Made by a program: the position numbers and the translations under genes. A stretch of 41,141 nucleotides of DNA from a virus. The notes under the pieces are model-generated. The model was not told the DNA's origin. It worked only from the letters and a program-made list of their open reading frames with translations, and made no database searches. How positions within the stretch are numbered: the stretch's first letter is position 1; the number at the start of each line of letters is the position of its first letter. Of the stretch, positions 7,836-14,603 are shown piece after piece. The stretch lies in IMG/VR virus record IMGVR_UViG_3300044644_000407, positions 1 to 41,141 of that record; one strand, written 5' to 3'.

Positions 7836-9952
7836 TGCATGGTCTCCTGAGGCGCTTCAGCCTCCATCTCACCGCCGCCCAGCATTTGCTGCTCCAGCAT
7901 CCCCATCTGCTCGGGCGACGCCTCGGGCACGACGGGCATCATGTCGTGCGACACCATCGTGTCGCGCAGGGTGAGCATGACGATTTCCTGTACCTGCTCG
8001 GGAGTCATTCCCGCCTGCACCACGCTCAGACGCTTGGTCTCGGCATCGTACTCCTTGATGCGCAGTTCCTGCACTTCCATGCTGTTTGCCACCTGCTTGA
8101 GCATGCCGTGGAGTTGCTCCATCTCTTCGGCCATCTGCTGGATCTGCTGGTTGGCGGCTTGCAGCGCGGGGTCTTCCTCGTCGGCCAGCAGTTTGGGGTC
8201 GATCATCTTCTGCAACCGCTCGGCCAGTTCCTCGGCCCCCGGCCAATCCATGTTCTTGACGAACAGGTCGCCCGCCACCTGCCACAGCGCCGGGTTGCCT
8301 TGCAGGATCTGACTCATGGCGTCCATCGCTTCCTGACGCTTGGTCATGTAGCTGGGGCCGGTGGTCACCACGACGTCGTACTTGCCGACGCTGGGGTTGT
8401 AGATCTTCTCGATCACCACGCCTTGCTCATCCACCACCTTCTTGACTGGCTGCGGTTGCGACGGGTCGATCTTCGCCATGCTGGTCTCGCCGTCGAGGCC
8501 GATGATGCGAGCGATGCGCTGCGTGTCGTAGATCTTCGGGATCAGGTCCACGATCTGCCGCGTGACGTAGCGCACCGCGCGGGCGAGGTTGTCCACGAAG
8601 TGGTACGTCCCCGTGTCGGTCTGCTGCTGGCGGGCCATGATGGCCTTGCCGCTGCGCTCGTTGCTGGTGGCCCCCAGGCTGGGGTCATACTGTCCCGTGG
8701 TGGCCTTGATGTCGTCCGCAGCGCCTAGTTTGGCCTGGATCAGCCCCGTCTGCGGCAGCGGCGGCGCGGCGCGTTGCGGCAGCGGCAGCACAGCCCCCTG
8801 CCCGTCCGTGGCGTCAGGGTTGACCTCCAGGTACGGCCAGTTGGTGACGTTAGCCGTCTTCCACTGGTGCTCGTAGCCTTCAAACTGCCCGCCGTAGCCG
8901 ATGAACGGCGCCTTGGGCGCCAACGCCAGCATCTCGGCTTCCTGGCTGGTCCAGTAGTTGTACATCCGCTGCGCGTCCTTGGCGTTGCGCACCAGACCGC
9001 TGATGTACACCTGCCCTTCGACCTCGTACTCGTTGCCGACCACGCGCACGACCGGGATCCACTTGCCGGGCCAGTCTTGCTCTTCCAGCACCTCGTAGCC
9101 GTTGGTCTTCCACCACTTAACCCGTTTCGCTTGCGCCACGCGCTCGCGCAACGGCTTGAGGCCCATGCCAGCGATCTCGCGGTCCTCTTTCGACCCCGCC
9201 TCGACGGTCACGTTGCCGGGGTACAGGCGCAGTTTCACCGGTTCGTAGACGACATAGAAGTATTCCGCAATCCGTACCGTCTGCTGTTGAATCCACTGGT
9301 TCAGGTCCTGGTCGCCGATGCCTTGCGACATCAGCGTGGAGATCGGCTGCGCGTCCGGGAACAGCCGCTCGAACTCCTCTTTCGGCAGGTCCTCGGTGAT
9401 AAAGCACCAGTTTGCGTCCGCGCCGCAGGGGTCCTGGATCAGCGGGTCCATGAAGACGCTGAACGAGTTGCGCACCCGCCCGATGCGGATATCCTGATCG
9501 AACGTGTTGTCGTCGCAGTACTCGGTCAGAATGCGGATGTAACCTTCGCCATACGTGACTTGGTTCTCGCAGGCGGTGTCGTAGGCCACGTCGGCGTCCG
9601 ACATGTACTCGATGTGGCGTACAATACCGTCGAAGATCTCGGCGACTTCAGGGTCTGCTTTGTCGTCTGCGGGGATGACCTTGCCGCTAGGGCGGTTTTG
9701 CCGCTGGTCGTTGGTCACCTGCTTGACGTGCTGCGGCAGCTTGTTGATCGTCAGGCACGGGCGGGCGTTGATCGTCTGGCCTTGGATCGCGCCCCGCGTT
9801 TGCAGCACGTCGGCGGGCCACTGCCACTGGTTGTCCGGCGATCCGGCGAGAAACTTGAGGTCGTCAAGCTCATTTGAGCGACTTTCCGAATACGCCGACA
9901 GCGCCACCCGCAGGCGCGAGCGCATTTGAGCCAGACGTTCTTCTTTCGTCAT
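7832..9952 (-). CDS. Portal protein, P22-like
   Basis: At 706 residues this is close to the 725 of the P22 portal. It lies directly after large terminase and a tiny basic gene. Supporting features are the N-terminal GSPDNQWQWPADVLQTRG and RPCLTINKLPQHVKQVTNDQRQN segments typical of the P22 portal family, a central region with many aromatic residues, and a long C-terminal helical barrel-like part (EDPALQAANQQIQQMAEEMEQ). It ends in a Met/Glu/Gln-rich tail. The protein should form the dodecameric ring at one capsid vertex, through which DNA is packaged and ejected and to which gp4-like protein attaches. The start overlaps the preceding stop (ATGA). Confidence 0.92.
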   Translation of the reverse strand: MTKEERLAQMRSRLRVALSAYSESRSNELDDLKFLAGSPDNQWQWPADVLQTRGAIQGQTINARPCLTINKLPQHVKQVTNDQRQNRPSGKVIPADDKADPEVAEIFDGIVRHIEYMSDADVAYDTACENQVTYGEGYIRILTEYCDDNTFDQDIRIGRVRNSFSVFMDPLIQDPCGADANWCFITEDLPKEEFERLFPDAQPISTLMSQGIGDQDLNQWIQQQTVRIAEYFYVVYEPVKLRLYPGNVTVEAGSKEDREIAGMGLKPLRERVAQAKRVKWWKTNGYEVLEEQDWPGKWIPVVRVVGNEYEVEGQVYISGLVRNAKDAQRMYNYWTSQEAEMLALAPKAPFIGYGGQFEGYEHQWKTANVTNWPYLEVNPDATDGQGAVLPLPQRAAPPLPQTGLIQAKLGAADDIKATTGQYDPSLGATSNERSGKAIMARQQQTDTGTYHFVDNLARAVRYVTRQIVDLIPKIYDTQRIARIIGLDGETSMAKIDPSQPQPVKKVVDEQGVVIEKIYNPSVGKYDVVVTTGPSYMTKRQEAMDAMSQILQGNPALWQVAGDLFVKNMDWPGAEELAERLQKMIDPKLLADEEDPALQAANQQIQQMAEEMEQLHGMLKQVANSMEVQELRIKEYDAETKRLSVVQAGMTPEQVQEIVMLTLRDTMVSHDMMPVVPEASPEQMGMLEQQMLGGGEMEAEAPQETMQ

Positions 9953-10086
9953 TTTTTCTTGCCTTGCGCCTTGCGTTGCACTGCGTAACTGATCGCTACC
10001 GCCTGTTTTTGCGGTTTTCCAGCGGCAATTTCGGCTTTTACGTTCTTTTTGAACGCAGTTTTGCTAGCGGATTTGGTCAGCGGCAT
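9949..10086 (-). CDS. Tiny basic conserved phage protein (45 aa)
   Basis: An open frame from ATG at 10086 to TGA at 9949-9951 encodes MPLTKSASKTAFKKNVKAEI followed by AAGKPQKQAVAISYAVQRKAQGKKK. It is very Lys-rich with the pattern KPQKQAVAI-Y-V-R, recurrent in short phage proteins beside terminase and portal genes. It fits exactly between large terminase (stop at 10089) and portal (ATGA overlap), which strongly supports expression. Its net positive charge suggests DNA or RNA contact, but the role is unknown. Confidence 0.75.
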   Translation of the reverse strand: MPLTKSASKTAFKKNVKAEIAAGKPQKQAVAISYAVQRKAQGKKK

Positions 10087-10088
10087 GG

Positions 10089-11642
10089 TCAGGCCCCCAT
10101 CCAGGAGTTCGCGGCGGCGCTGCCTTGGTAGGCAACGACCCGTTTTGGCTTCGGATTGTACTCCCTATGCGCCAAGGGGTATGCAAAAGTGACTGCGATA
10201 GCGTCGGCGGCGTCTGGCGAGGCCAAACCGCGCTTCAACATGTCCTTTTTCGCCTCCAGGAACAGCGTGCCGCTGCTGTCAGGCTTGGTTTTGGGGCCGG
10301 TCAGGTCGATCTTGAGCCGTTTGTCGGGCGGCACGGCAGCGGTCTTGAGCCATTCGCGCATCGCACCCCACAGTTCCGCCCGCTTGTTGCCCCACATGAT
10401 CGGATTCTTGGCCTTCCAGCCGAAGTTCACGCCCCTGACCTTGTACCGCTGCTCGGTCAGCCGGTCCAGGATGCCGTACCCCAGTCCGCCCTCGTCAATG
10501 ACCGTCAGCGCGGGCTTGTACTCTTCGATGGCCTCGATGACGTGCCCGACGACCGTCATGGTGTCGTCCCCGTGGTGACGCTTCAGCGCGATCAGGTCGC
10601 GCCCTTGCCGCACCGCGATCACCGTCGAGTCCGCGCCGCTGCGGGCCGGGTCCACGCCGATGACGATGGGCGCTCCGGGGTCCTTGTGCGGCGCTCGCTC
10701 GAAGGCGTCGTTGACCAGTTGCGGGCTGATGAACTGATCGTCGCCTTGGCTGGGGAACTCCCCGTAGACCTCAATCCGCGCCTCGCGGCTGTCCTCGCCG
10801 TACTCCTCGATGATCTGCGCGTAGATGTTCTTGTCGGTGCCCTCGACCGTCCTGGCGTCGATGTTGCGCGACGCCCAGAAGTCCCGCTTGGCGTTGAAGC
10901 ACTCGTAAAAGTAGCCCGTATTGCGCCGTGGGTTGCTGAAGGCGAACCAGTACCTGTCGACGATGTTCTCCGTAAAGAAGCCAGCCGCGACCGACCAGAT
11001 CGTGTCCGGGACCCCAGACGCCTCGTCGAAGATCAACAGCATGCCGTCGTGGTTGTGGACGCCCGCGTAGCTGTCCGGGTTCTCTTCCGACCACAGCTTG
11101 CCCTCTGCCGCCCAGTAGCGCGTCCCCTTCTTCAGGTCGCGCTCCACCAGCGTCGTCAGCCACTGCGCCGGTACCAGCTTGGTCGCGCTGATCTCCCACC
11201 AGTGGCTGTTGATGATCATCGCCGTCCACTTGGTCAACTCGCCCCAGGTGACGCTGCGCAACTGCGCCTCGCTGTTGGCGCTGACGATGGTCGTGCTGCC
11301 GATCCGGGTGGTCAGCATCCACAGGATCAACCAACTGACCAGCGCCGACTTGCCGATGCCTCGCCCCGACGCCGTCGCGTCCCGCAGCGCCTGGAGGACC
11401 GCCGGGGCGTCGGCAGTAGCGTCGGCCTGGATCTCGCGGTTCTTGCGGATGTGGTTGGCCAGATCGCGCAGCACCCCGCGCTGCCACTTGCGCGGGCCTT
11501 GGAAGTGCTCCAGCGGCGTGTTGGGCTGGCCCCACGGGAAGGCCAGCAACACGAACGCCTCAGGGTCGTCCTTGATCCGTGGCGACCACAGACGCGACAT
11601 CAGCAACTGTTCGTCGTCTGGGCTGTAGATGGGCCGTTGCAT
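10089..11642 (-). CDS. Terminase large subunit
   Basis: The 517-residue enzyme packages DNA into the procapsid with an ATPase motor and a headful or site nuclease. A Walker A motif GRGIGKS lies at residues 93-99 and a Walker B LLIFDE at 202-207. The C-terminal RNase H-like nuclease has IGVDPARSGADST (Asp331), TVIDEGG (Asp383) and SPDAADAIAV (Asp477/480). The ATG start at 11642 follows the stop of the inserted HNH gene by two bases. It is separated from the small terminase gene only by that HNH gene. Packaging type (pac versus cos) cannot be read directly; circular closure of the contig and P22-like parts favour headful packaging. Confidence 0.95.
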   Translation of the reverse strand: MQRPIYSPDDEQLLMSRLWSPRIKDDPEAFVLLAFPWGQPNTPLEHFQGPRKWQRGVLRDLANHIRKNREIQADATADAPAVLQALRDATASGRGIGKSALVSWLILWMLTTRIGSTTIVSANSEAQLRSVTWGELTKWTAMIINSHWWEISATKLVPAQWLTTLVERDLKKGTRYWAAEGKLWSEENPDSYAGVHNHDGMLLIFDEASGVPDTIWSVAAGFFTENIVDRYWFAFSNPRRNTGYFYECFNAKRDFWASRNIDARTVEGTDKNIYAQIIEEYGEDSREARIEVYGEFPSQGDDQFISPQLVNDAFERAPHKDPGAPIVIGVDPARSGADSTVIAVRQGRDLIALKRHHGDDTMTVVGHVIEAIEEYKPALTVIDEGGLGYGILDRLTEQRYKVRGVNFGWKAKNPIMWGNKRAELWGAMREWLKTAAVPPDKRLKIDLTGPKTKPDSSGTLFLEAKKDMLKRGLASPDAADAIAVTFAYPLAHREYNPKPKRVVAYQGSAAANSWMGA

Positions 11643-11644
11643 GG

Positions 11645-12121
11645 TTATGTTTTAGGCCGGTGAGTGTGATATTTACTAGCTGCTTCTTGATAGGCTGCTG
11701 AAGCTTGCTCGGGAGTGTCGTAATACCCTAGGTATATAGGCTTGCTATTCACAAAAATAGCGGCACGCCAACGTTTAGCTCGTTTGAAAAACACAACGCC
11801 TTTATACCCTGAAGTATTGTTGCGCTGTTTAATTCTATTGTGTTGATTTTGGCTTCTAGTTACGGCACGTAAATTGTTAAATTTATTGTTAGATGGGTTT
11901 CGGTCAATGTGATCTATTATGGCGGGTAAAGTATCCGTCATATAAAGCCACGCCAGTCTATGTGCGTAGCATTGTCGGCCGTTCACTGTAATTTTTACGT
12001 ACCCGTCGGGCCTAACGGTAGTGGCGTTACGGCCTGTTTTACGCCACGTAAACACGCCGGTTTCAGGATCGTAGTTGAGCAGCATCTTTAACTGCTCTTG
12101 TGTCAGAATGGGGGAAGCCAT
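11645..12121 (-). CDS. HNH homing endonuclease with AP2 DNA-binding domain
   Basis: The 158-residue protein has an HNH_3-type nuclease core: AHRLAWLYMTDTLP, then IDHIDRNPSNNKFNNLRAVT and QNQHNR supply the His/Asn residues. This is followed by a C-terminal AP2-like three-strand DNA-binding module (SGYKGVVFFKRAKRWRAAI then YLGYYDTPEQASAAY). That architecture is typical of freestanding phage homing endonucleases. The gene is visibly more AT-rich than its neighbours, a sign of recent arrival. It lies between the two terminase genes and overlaps the 3' end of the small terminase gene by 59 bases. Its own ATG has a GGAG site about nine bases upstream. Confidence 0.88.
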   Translation of the reverse strand: MASPILTQEQLKMLLNYDPETGVFTWRKTGRNATTVRPDGYVKITVNGRQCYAHRLAWLYMTDTLPAIIDHIDRNPSNNKFNNLRAVTRSQNQHNRIKQRNNTSGYKGVVFFKRAKRWRAAIFVNSKPIYLGYYDTPEQASAAYQEAASKYHTHRPKT

Positions 12122-12575
12122 CAGCCGAGGTCTCCGGTTGGTTGGTCAGAAGCCCAGGACCGTTGGCGCGGCCTTGGGCTTCGTCAATTATAACGCCCTC
12201 GATCACGCGCTCTTCCGCCTGCTTGAGCGCGGTGAGGATGCTGATCTGCTGGCTGACGTCCATCTGTATGTGCTGGGTCGCGGCCCAGTCGTGCTTGTGC
12301 TTGAGGACGTCGAGTGCCACCTTGGCGTCGCCCGCCAGCGCGGCGTTCATCATCACTTCGGACAACTGCGCTTCGGCGTCAGCGCGGCCTTTGGCCTCGG
12401 CCAGTTGCGCCATCGGGTCGAACTCTTGCAAACGCCGCAGTTCCACGGGCAGCAGGTCGGCTTTCAAAGCCAGACTGTCGCCTTTGAGGCCCAGCCGCGC
12501 CGCCTCGTAGATGCGGTTCAGCACGGCCTCAGTCGCCTTGATTTCGCGGACGGTAAGAGGGAGGCTCTTGAACAT
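12063..12575 (-). CDS. Terminase small subunit
   Basis: The 170-residue protein has an N-terminal helical region (REIKATEAVLNRIYEAARLGLKGDSLALKADLLPVELRRLQ), suited to DNA recognition and oligomerisation, then Ala/Glu-rich helices and a QMDVSQQISILTALKQAEERVIEG segment typical of small terminases. It selects phage DNA and stimulates the large subunit. The last 19-20 codons (from GFPHSDTRA) overlap the HNH gene in another frame, so the native C-terminus may have been altered by that insertion. There is no ribosome site before the ATG. Instead an extended -10 box sits just upstream, suggesting leaderless translation. Confidence 0.82.
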   Translation of the reverse strand: MFKSLPLTVREIKATEAVLNRIYEAARLGLKGDSLALKADLLPVELRRLQEFDPMAQLAEAKGRADAEAQLSEVMMNAALAGDAKVALDVLKHKHDWAATQHIQMDVSQQISILTALKQAEERVIEGVIIDEAQGRANGPGLLTNQPETSADGFPHSDTRAVKDAAQLRS

Positions 12576-12581
12576 GCGCGA

Positions 12582-12590
12582 CTTATACCA
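12582..12590 (-). promoter_or_regulatory. Candidate extended -10 promoter for a leaderless small terminase mRNA
   Basis: On the minus strand TG-G-TATAAG lies six bases before the ATG at 12575, so transcription would begin at or near the start codon. No convincing -35 box is present at the matching distance, as allowed for extended -10 promoters. The box is framed by an inverted repeat CGCGAC/GTCGCG at 12577-12582 and 12593-12598, which could be an operator. No Shine-Dalgarno sequence exists. Confidence 0.4.
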
Positions 12591-12654
12591 CAGTCGCGGG
12601 TGTTTGTGTGGCGCGGTCAGGGTTGCTATTAAATGTTAGACAGGTGCTGTTTGC

Positions 12655-12697
12655 TATTAAAAAATAAAAATTTTGTCTGGGGGCTCCTGAACCAGAC
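12655..12697 (-). terminator. Terminator-like hairpin after the Zn-binding gene
   Basis: On the minus strand GTCTGG and CCAGAC (12692-12697 and 12675-12680) pair across an 11-base loop. They are followed by AAAATTTTTATTTTTT, a long T-rich tract. The stem is only six pairs, though flanked by G/C runs. It would end the short transcript from the promoter at 13060-13089 before the terminase gene. Confidence 0.4.
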
Positions 12698-12830
12698 CGG
12701 GCGGGCGCCGGCCCTACCCGGGGGCTTTGCGCGGGACGCGATCCGCCGACGGCGCCCGGGCACGCGGATTGCTAGGGCCAGCCGGGTGGCACGAGTCTTG
12801 CAGTCGGGATTTGCGGCACGGGGCTGGTGC

Positions 12831-13016
12831 TTATCCTGCCGCTAGCGTGTCGGCACAAGGGATGCACAGCTTATACGTCGCCCTCGTGCGGCCCTCTATG
12901 GGCTCATTAGTGTCCCAGTACGTTGCGTGCATAGGGATGCTAACGTTGCAATCTGCGCACTGTTGAGGATTACGTTTGGCGACGCGCCAGACACCAGATA
13001 AAAGCCAGGGATGCAT
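12831..13016 (-). CDS. Small Cys-pair (zinc-ribbon-like) protein
   Basis: A 61-residue protein with CADC at about residues 20-23 and CIPC at about 53-56, the spacing of a four-cysteine zinc ribbon. Between them lies IPMHATYWDTNEPIEGRTRATYKL. The ATG at 13016 has GGAG seven bases upstream, and the best sigma-70 promoter I see in the window lies 44 bases further up. This supports a real, strongly and probably early expressed gene. It may be a small regulator or a host-protein-binding factor. The function is unknown, and the zinc binding is inferred from the cysteines. Confidence 0.7.
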   Translation of the reverse strand: MHPWLLSGVWRVAKRNPQQCADCNVSIPMHATYWDTNEPIEGRTRATYKLCIPCADTLAAG

Positions 13017-13032
13017 GCTGTTCTCCGTTGTT

Positions 13033-13051
13033 GCCTGCCAACGCGGCAGGC
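13033..13051. promoter_or_regulatory. Perfect hairpin at the 5' end of the Zn-binding gene mRNA
   Basis: GCCTGCC and GGCAGGC form a seven-pair perfect stem with a five-base loop. It lies within a few bases of the predicted transcription start and about 16 bases before the start codon. It could stabilise the mRNA or serve as an operator. There is no T-tract, so it is not a terminator. Confidence 0.5.
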
Positions 13052-13059
13052 ATGTGCAG

Positions 13060-13089
13060 ATAATAGTTGAGCAGCCGTCAGGCTGTCAA
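13060..13089 (-). promoter_or_regulatory. Sigma-70-type promoter driving the Zn-binding gene
   Basis: On the minus strand a perfect -35 box TTGACA (13084-13089) is followed after 18 bases by TATTAT (13060-13065), one mismatch from the consensus -10. The start would fall near 13053. This is a host-RNA-polymerase promoter, consistent with the lack of a phage polymerase gene. It is a good candidate for an early promoter. Confidence 0.7.
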
Positions 13090-13181
13090 CAAGTTTCTTG
13101 CATCTTTTTGCGCGAGTGCCCAGGCAGCTAGCTGGCGACTGCGCGCACCCGCTAGCGCCGCCCCGATGCGCCCGGGCGGAT

Positions 13182-13258
13182 AGATACATAGATCACAAAT
13201 GCAATGTATCTGCTGTGCTGCTGAACAGATATATTCCATTCCAAATGCAATGTATCTG
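13182..13258. repeat. Paired inverted and direct repeats (iteron- or operator-like)
   Basis: CAAATGCAATGTATCTG occurs twice as an exact 17-base direct repeat (13196-13212 and 13242-13258, 46 bases apart). Each copy is preceded by an inverted partner of its ATGTATCT half: AGATACAT at 13182-13189 (perfect) and CAGATATATT at 13226-13235 (one mismatch against the matching ten bases). The result is two similar dyad units, as expected for a regulator or initiator binding in cooperative pairs. Confidence 0.65.
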
Positions 13259-13369
13259 TTTTCCCGCATTGTGGGAAAAGTAGGGGCGGAGGGCTATTTG
13301 CGCGGCTTTTGGGGCCGTTTTGTGTCGATTCTGGCCGACTACTGTATGGCCATTCAGTGTTTTGGGTAC

Positions 13370-13385
13370 TTTGGGTATACCCAAA
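13370..13385. promoter_or_regulatory. 16-bp perfect palindrome, likely operator
   Basis: TTTGGGTATACCCAAA reads the same on both strands. A further half-site TTTGGGTA lies at 13361-13368 and CCCAAA at 13441-13446. On the minus strand TTGTTA lies 19 bases upstream of the central TATACC, so the palindrome may overlap the -10 of a weak leftward promoter. A dimeric repressor site is the natural reading; no repressor gene is recognised. Confidence 0.55.
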
Positions 13386-13567
13386 AACTTTTTTATTTTA
13401 ACAACCGTTCACCTCTTGCTTTTTTAGGGGGTGACAATAACCCAAAGCTCATCTCAATCTACCCGCAAGCGCCGCGTAAACAAGCACTTGCCCCTCACCC
13501 CTCGATTGTCACGCTTTCCCGCGACAGTACCTCAACCGCTGTCTGGAGTACCCAGGCTGTAAACTCC

Positions 13568-13596
13568 TTTACACCATGCTGCAAAGTGTGTAGCAT
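13568..13596 (+). promoter_or_regulatory. Candidate promoter for the rightward early genes
   Basis: TTTACA (13568-13573) and TAGCAT (13591-13596) are separated by 17 bases. The -35 is one mismatch from consensus but the -10 is weak. It lies about 70 bases before the first rightward gene. The intervening leader carries a tandem repeat CTACAAA-TACATT (13628-13641 with one extra base, 13645-13657), whose role is unknown. Confidence 0.35.
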
Positions 13597-13668
13597 CTCT
13601 ACATGCCGGCTGCGCACCGCGTCCAGGCTACAAAGTACATTTGACTACAAATACATTCGGAGAATGAC

Positions 13669-14370
13669 ATGCAAACACAACCCACAGGCCTGATCGTCTA
13701 CGAGGGTCCGTCCCGCCTGGACGGGCAACCTATCGTCGCCATCCTGACCACGCATTCCGAGAACCGTAAGACTGGCGATATGTGCCAACTGTGGATTATC
13801 CGTAGCGACATGTCGCCAGTAGCCGCAATCAAGACAGGCGCGGATGCGTCCATCTGTGGCGATTGCATCCACCGTGGCGATGGTACCGGCGCCAAGCGCT
13901 CCTGCTATGTGAATGCCGGGCAAGCACCGAACAGCATCTTCCGCACGTACATTAACGGCGGTTACCCCCTGGCGACCGCGCAAGCCCTCCGCGATGCCAC
14001 CACTAACAGAATGGTGCGCCTAGGCGCCTATGGTGACCCCGCTGCGTTGCCGATCCAGACCATCCGCGCGGTTACCCGTCATGCCACCGGCTGGACGGGT
14101 TATTCGCACCAATGGCGCATCCGACCAAGCCTGCGCCCTTACATCATGGCGAGCGTAGACTCACCCGCTGAGGCTGCACAGGCTCGCGCTCGTGGCTGGC
14201 GCTACTTCCGGGTCTCGCGGCTCGCGGATCGCGCTCTGGGTGAGGCTATCTGTCCGTCCGACAAGGGCGTGCAGTGCATCGATTGCGGCCATTGCAACGG
14301 CCATGCATCCGGCCGGCGGGGTTCCGTTGTCATTCAAGTGCACGGCTCTGGCGCCGTCCACTTCAACTAA
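13669..14370 (+). CDS. Conserved Cys-rich phage protein of unknown function (233 aa)
   Basis: The ATG follows a CGGAG ribosome site. The protein belongs to a family that I recognise from many phages but that has no established role. Its features are an N-terminal VYEGPSRLDGQPIVAILT, then KTGDMCQLWI, then CGDCIHRG (about residues 63-70) with a further Cys in SCYVN, then VRLGAYGDPAALP and a GYSHQWR segment. A C-terminal CP-x7-C-x2-C-x2-C cluster (ICPSDKGVQCIDCGHCNG) follows. The two cysteine clusters could bind zinc or an iron-sulfur cluster. The central part may be a nuclease- or radical-SAM-like fold, but I see no firm catalytic motif. It is the first gene of the rightward unit, so it is probably made early. 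Confidence 0.8.
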   Translation: MQTQPTGLIVYEGPSRLDGQPIVAILTTHSENRKTGDMCQLWIIRSDMSPVAAIKTGADASICGDCIHRGDGTGAKRSCYVNAGQAPNSIFRTYINGGYPLATAQALRDATTNRMVRLGAYGDPAALPIQTIRAVTRHATGWTGYSHQWRIRPSLRPYIMASVDSPAEAAQARARGWRYFRVSRLADRALGEAICPSDKGVQCIDCGHCNGHASGRRGSVVIQVHGSGAVHFN

Positions 14371-14386
14371 CCTAGAGGACATGACC

Positions 14387-14521
14387 ATGAAGCAAACTGA
14401 AATCACCCGCGCCCGTACCATCGCCCGATCCCTTGGCCCAAGCGTAGCCGCCCGTTACCTCAAAAAGCGAGGATGGTCCATCGAGGCGGCGTTCTGGATT
14501 CTGTTCCGCAAGGCGGTCTGA
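14387..14521 (+). CDS. Small basic helical protein (44 aa)
   Basis: I chose the ATG at 14387, eight bases after an AGAGG ribosome site; the ATG at 14381 is too close to it. The product MKQTEITRARTIARSLGPSV followed by AARYLKKRGWSIEAAFWILF is basic, with a helix-turn-helix-like or amphipathic helical character. This is a common phage small-protein pattern (ARYLKKRGWS-EAA). It sits between the Cys-rich gene and the clamp-like gene. Function unknown. Confidence 0.65.
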   Translation: MKQTEITRARTIARSLGPSVAARYLKKRGWSIEAAFWILFRKAV

Positions 14522-14533
14522 TCGCCTAGCCTC

Positions 14534-14554
14534 AAGCGCCCCCACCGGGCGCTT
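14534..14554. other. Perfect intercistronic hairpin
   Basis: AAGCGCCC and GGGCGCTT form eight uninterrupted pairs around a CCACC loop, 13 bases after the stop of the 44-residue gene. No T-tract follows, so it is more likely an mRNA-stabilising or processing element than a terminator. Confidence 0.5.
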
Positions 14555-14603
14555 CGGGCTGTGCGATCCTGCCAGCGTCAATCAACTAGAGGACAATTGA
14601 ATC

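Larger units (their letters stand above)
12576..12830. other. 255-bp non-coding gap between Zn-binding gene and small terminase
   Basis: No credible gene is visible. The stretch contains a GC-rich half (about 12690-12830) and an AT-rich half with an 11-base direct repeat TTGCTATTAAA at 12623-12633 and 12651-12661. It also holds the terminator-like hairpin and the terminase -10 box listed separately. The arrangement looks like a transcription unit boundary: the upstream short gene ends and late terminase transcription begins. Confidence 0.5.
13090..13668. other. Regulatory, possibly origin-containing gap between divergent transcription units
   Basis: I see no convincing gene here: open frames on either strand lack ribosome sites and cross obvious repeats. 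The stretch holds repeated half-palindromes at 13182-13258, a seven-pair inverted repeat TTTTCCC/GGGAAAA at 13259-13279, a 16-base palindrome at 13370-13385 next to an A/T-rich tract (13384-13402), and a candidate rightward promoter at 13568-13596. It also has a tandem repeat at 13628-13657. It separates the leftward late unit from the rightward early genes, a usual place for control sites and sometimes for a replication origin. Confidence 0.6.

Noticed and set aside
8774-9877. A 367-codon open frame on the plus strand opposite the portal gene
   Set aside because: Arg/Val/Leu-rich translation typical of the reverse of a GC-rich gene; the portal assignment on the minus strand is strong.
10125-11663. 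A 512-codon open frame on the plus strand opposite the large terminase
   Set aside because: It is an antisense shadow: the minus strand encodes a protein with Walker and nuclease motifs, while the plus product is Arg/Leu/Val-rich low-complexity sequence with no family signature and no ribosome site.
13182-13258. A CRISPR-like array
   Set aside because: Only two copies of a 17-base unit with dyad partners; no regular repeat-spacer pattern or cas genes.
13199-13693. A 164-codon open frame on the plus strand across the regulatory gap
   Set aside because: It spans the repeats and the palindrome, has no ribosome site, has mixed composition and runs into the start of the next gene.
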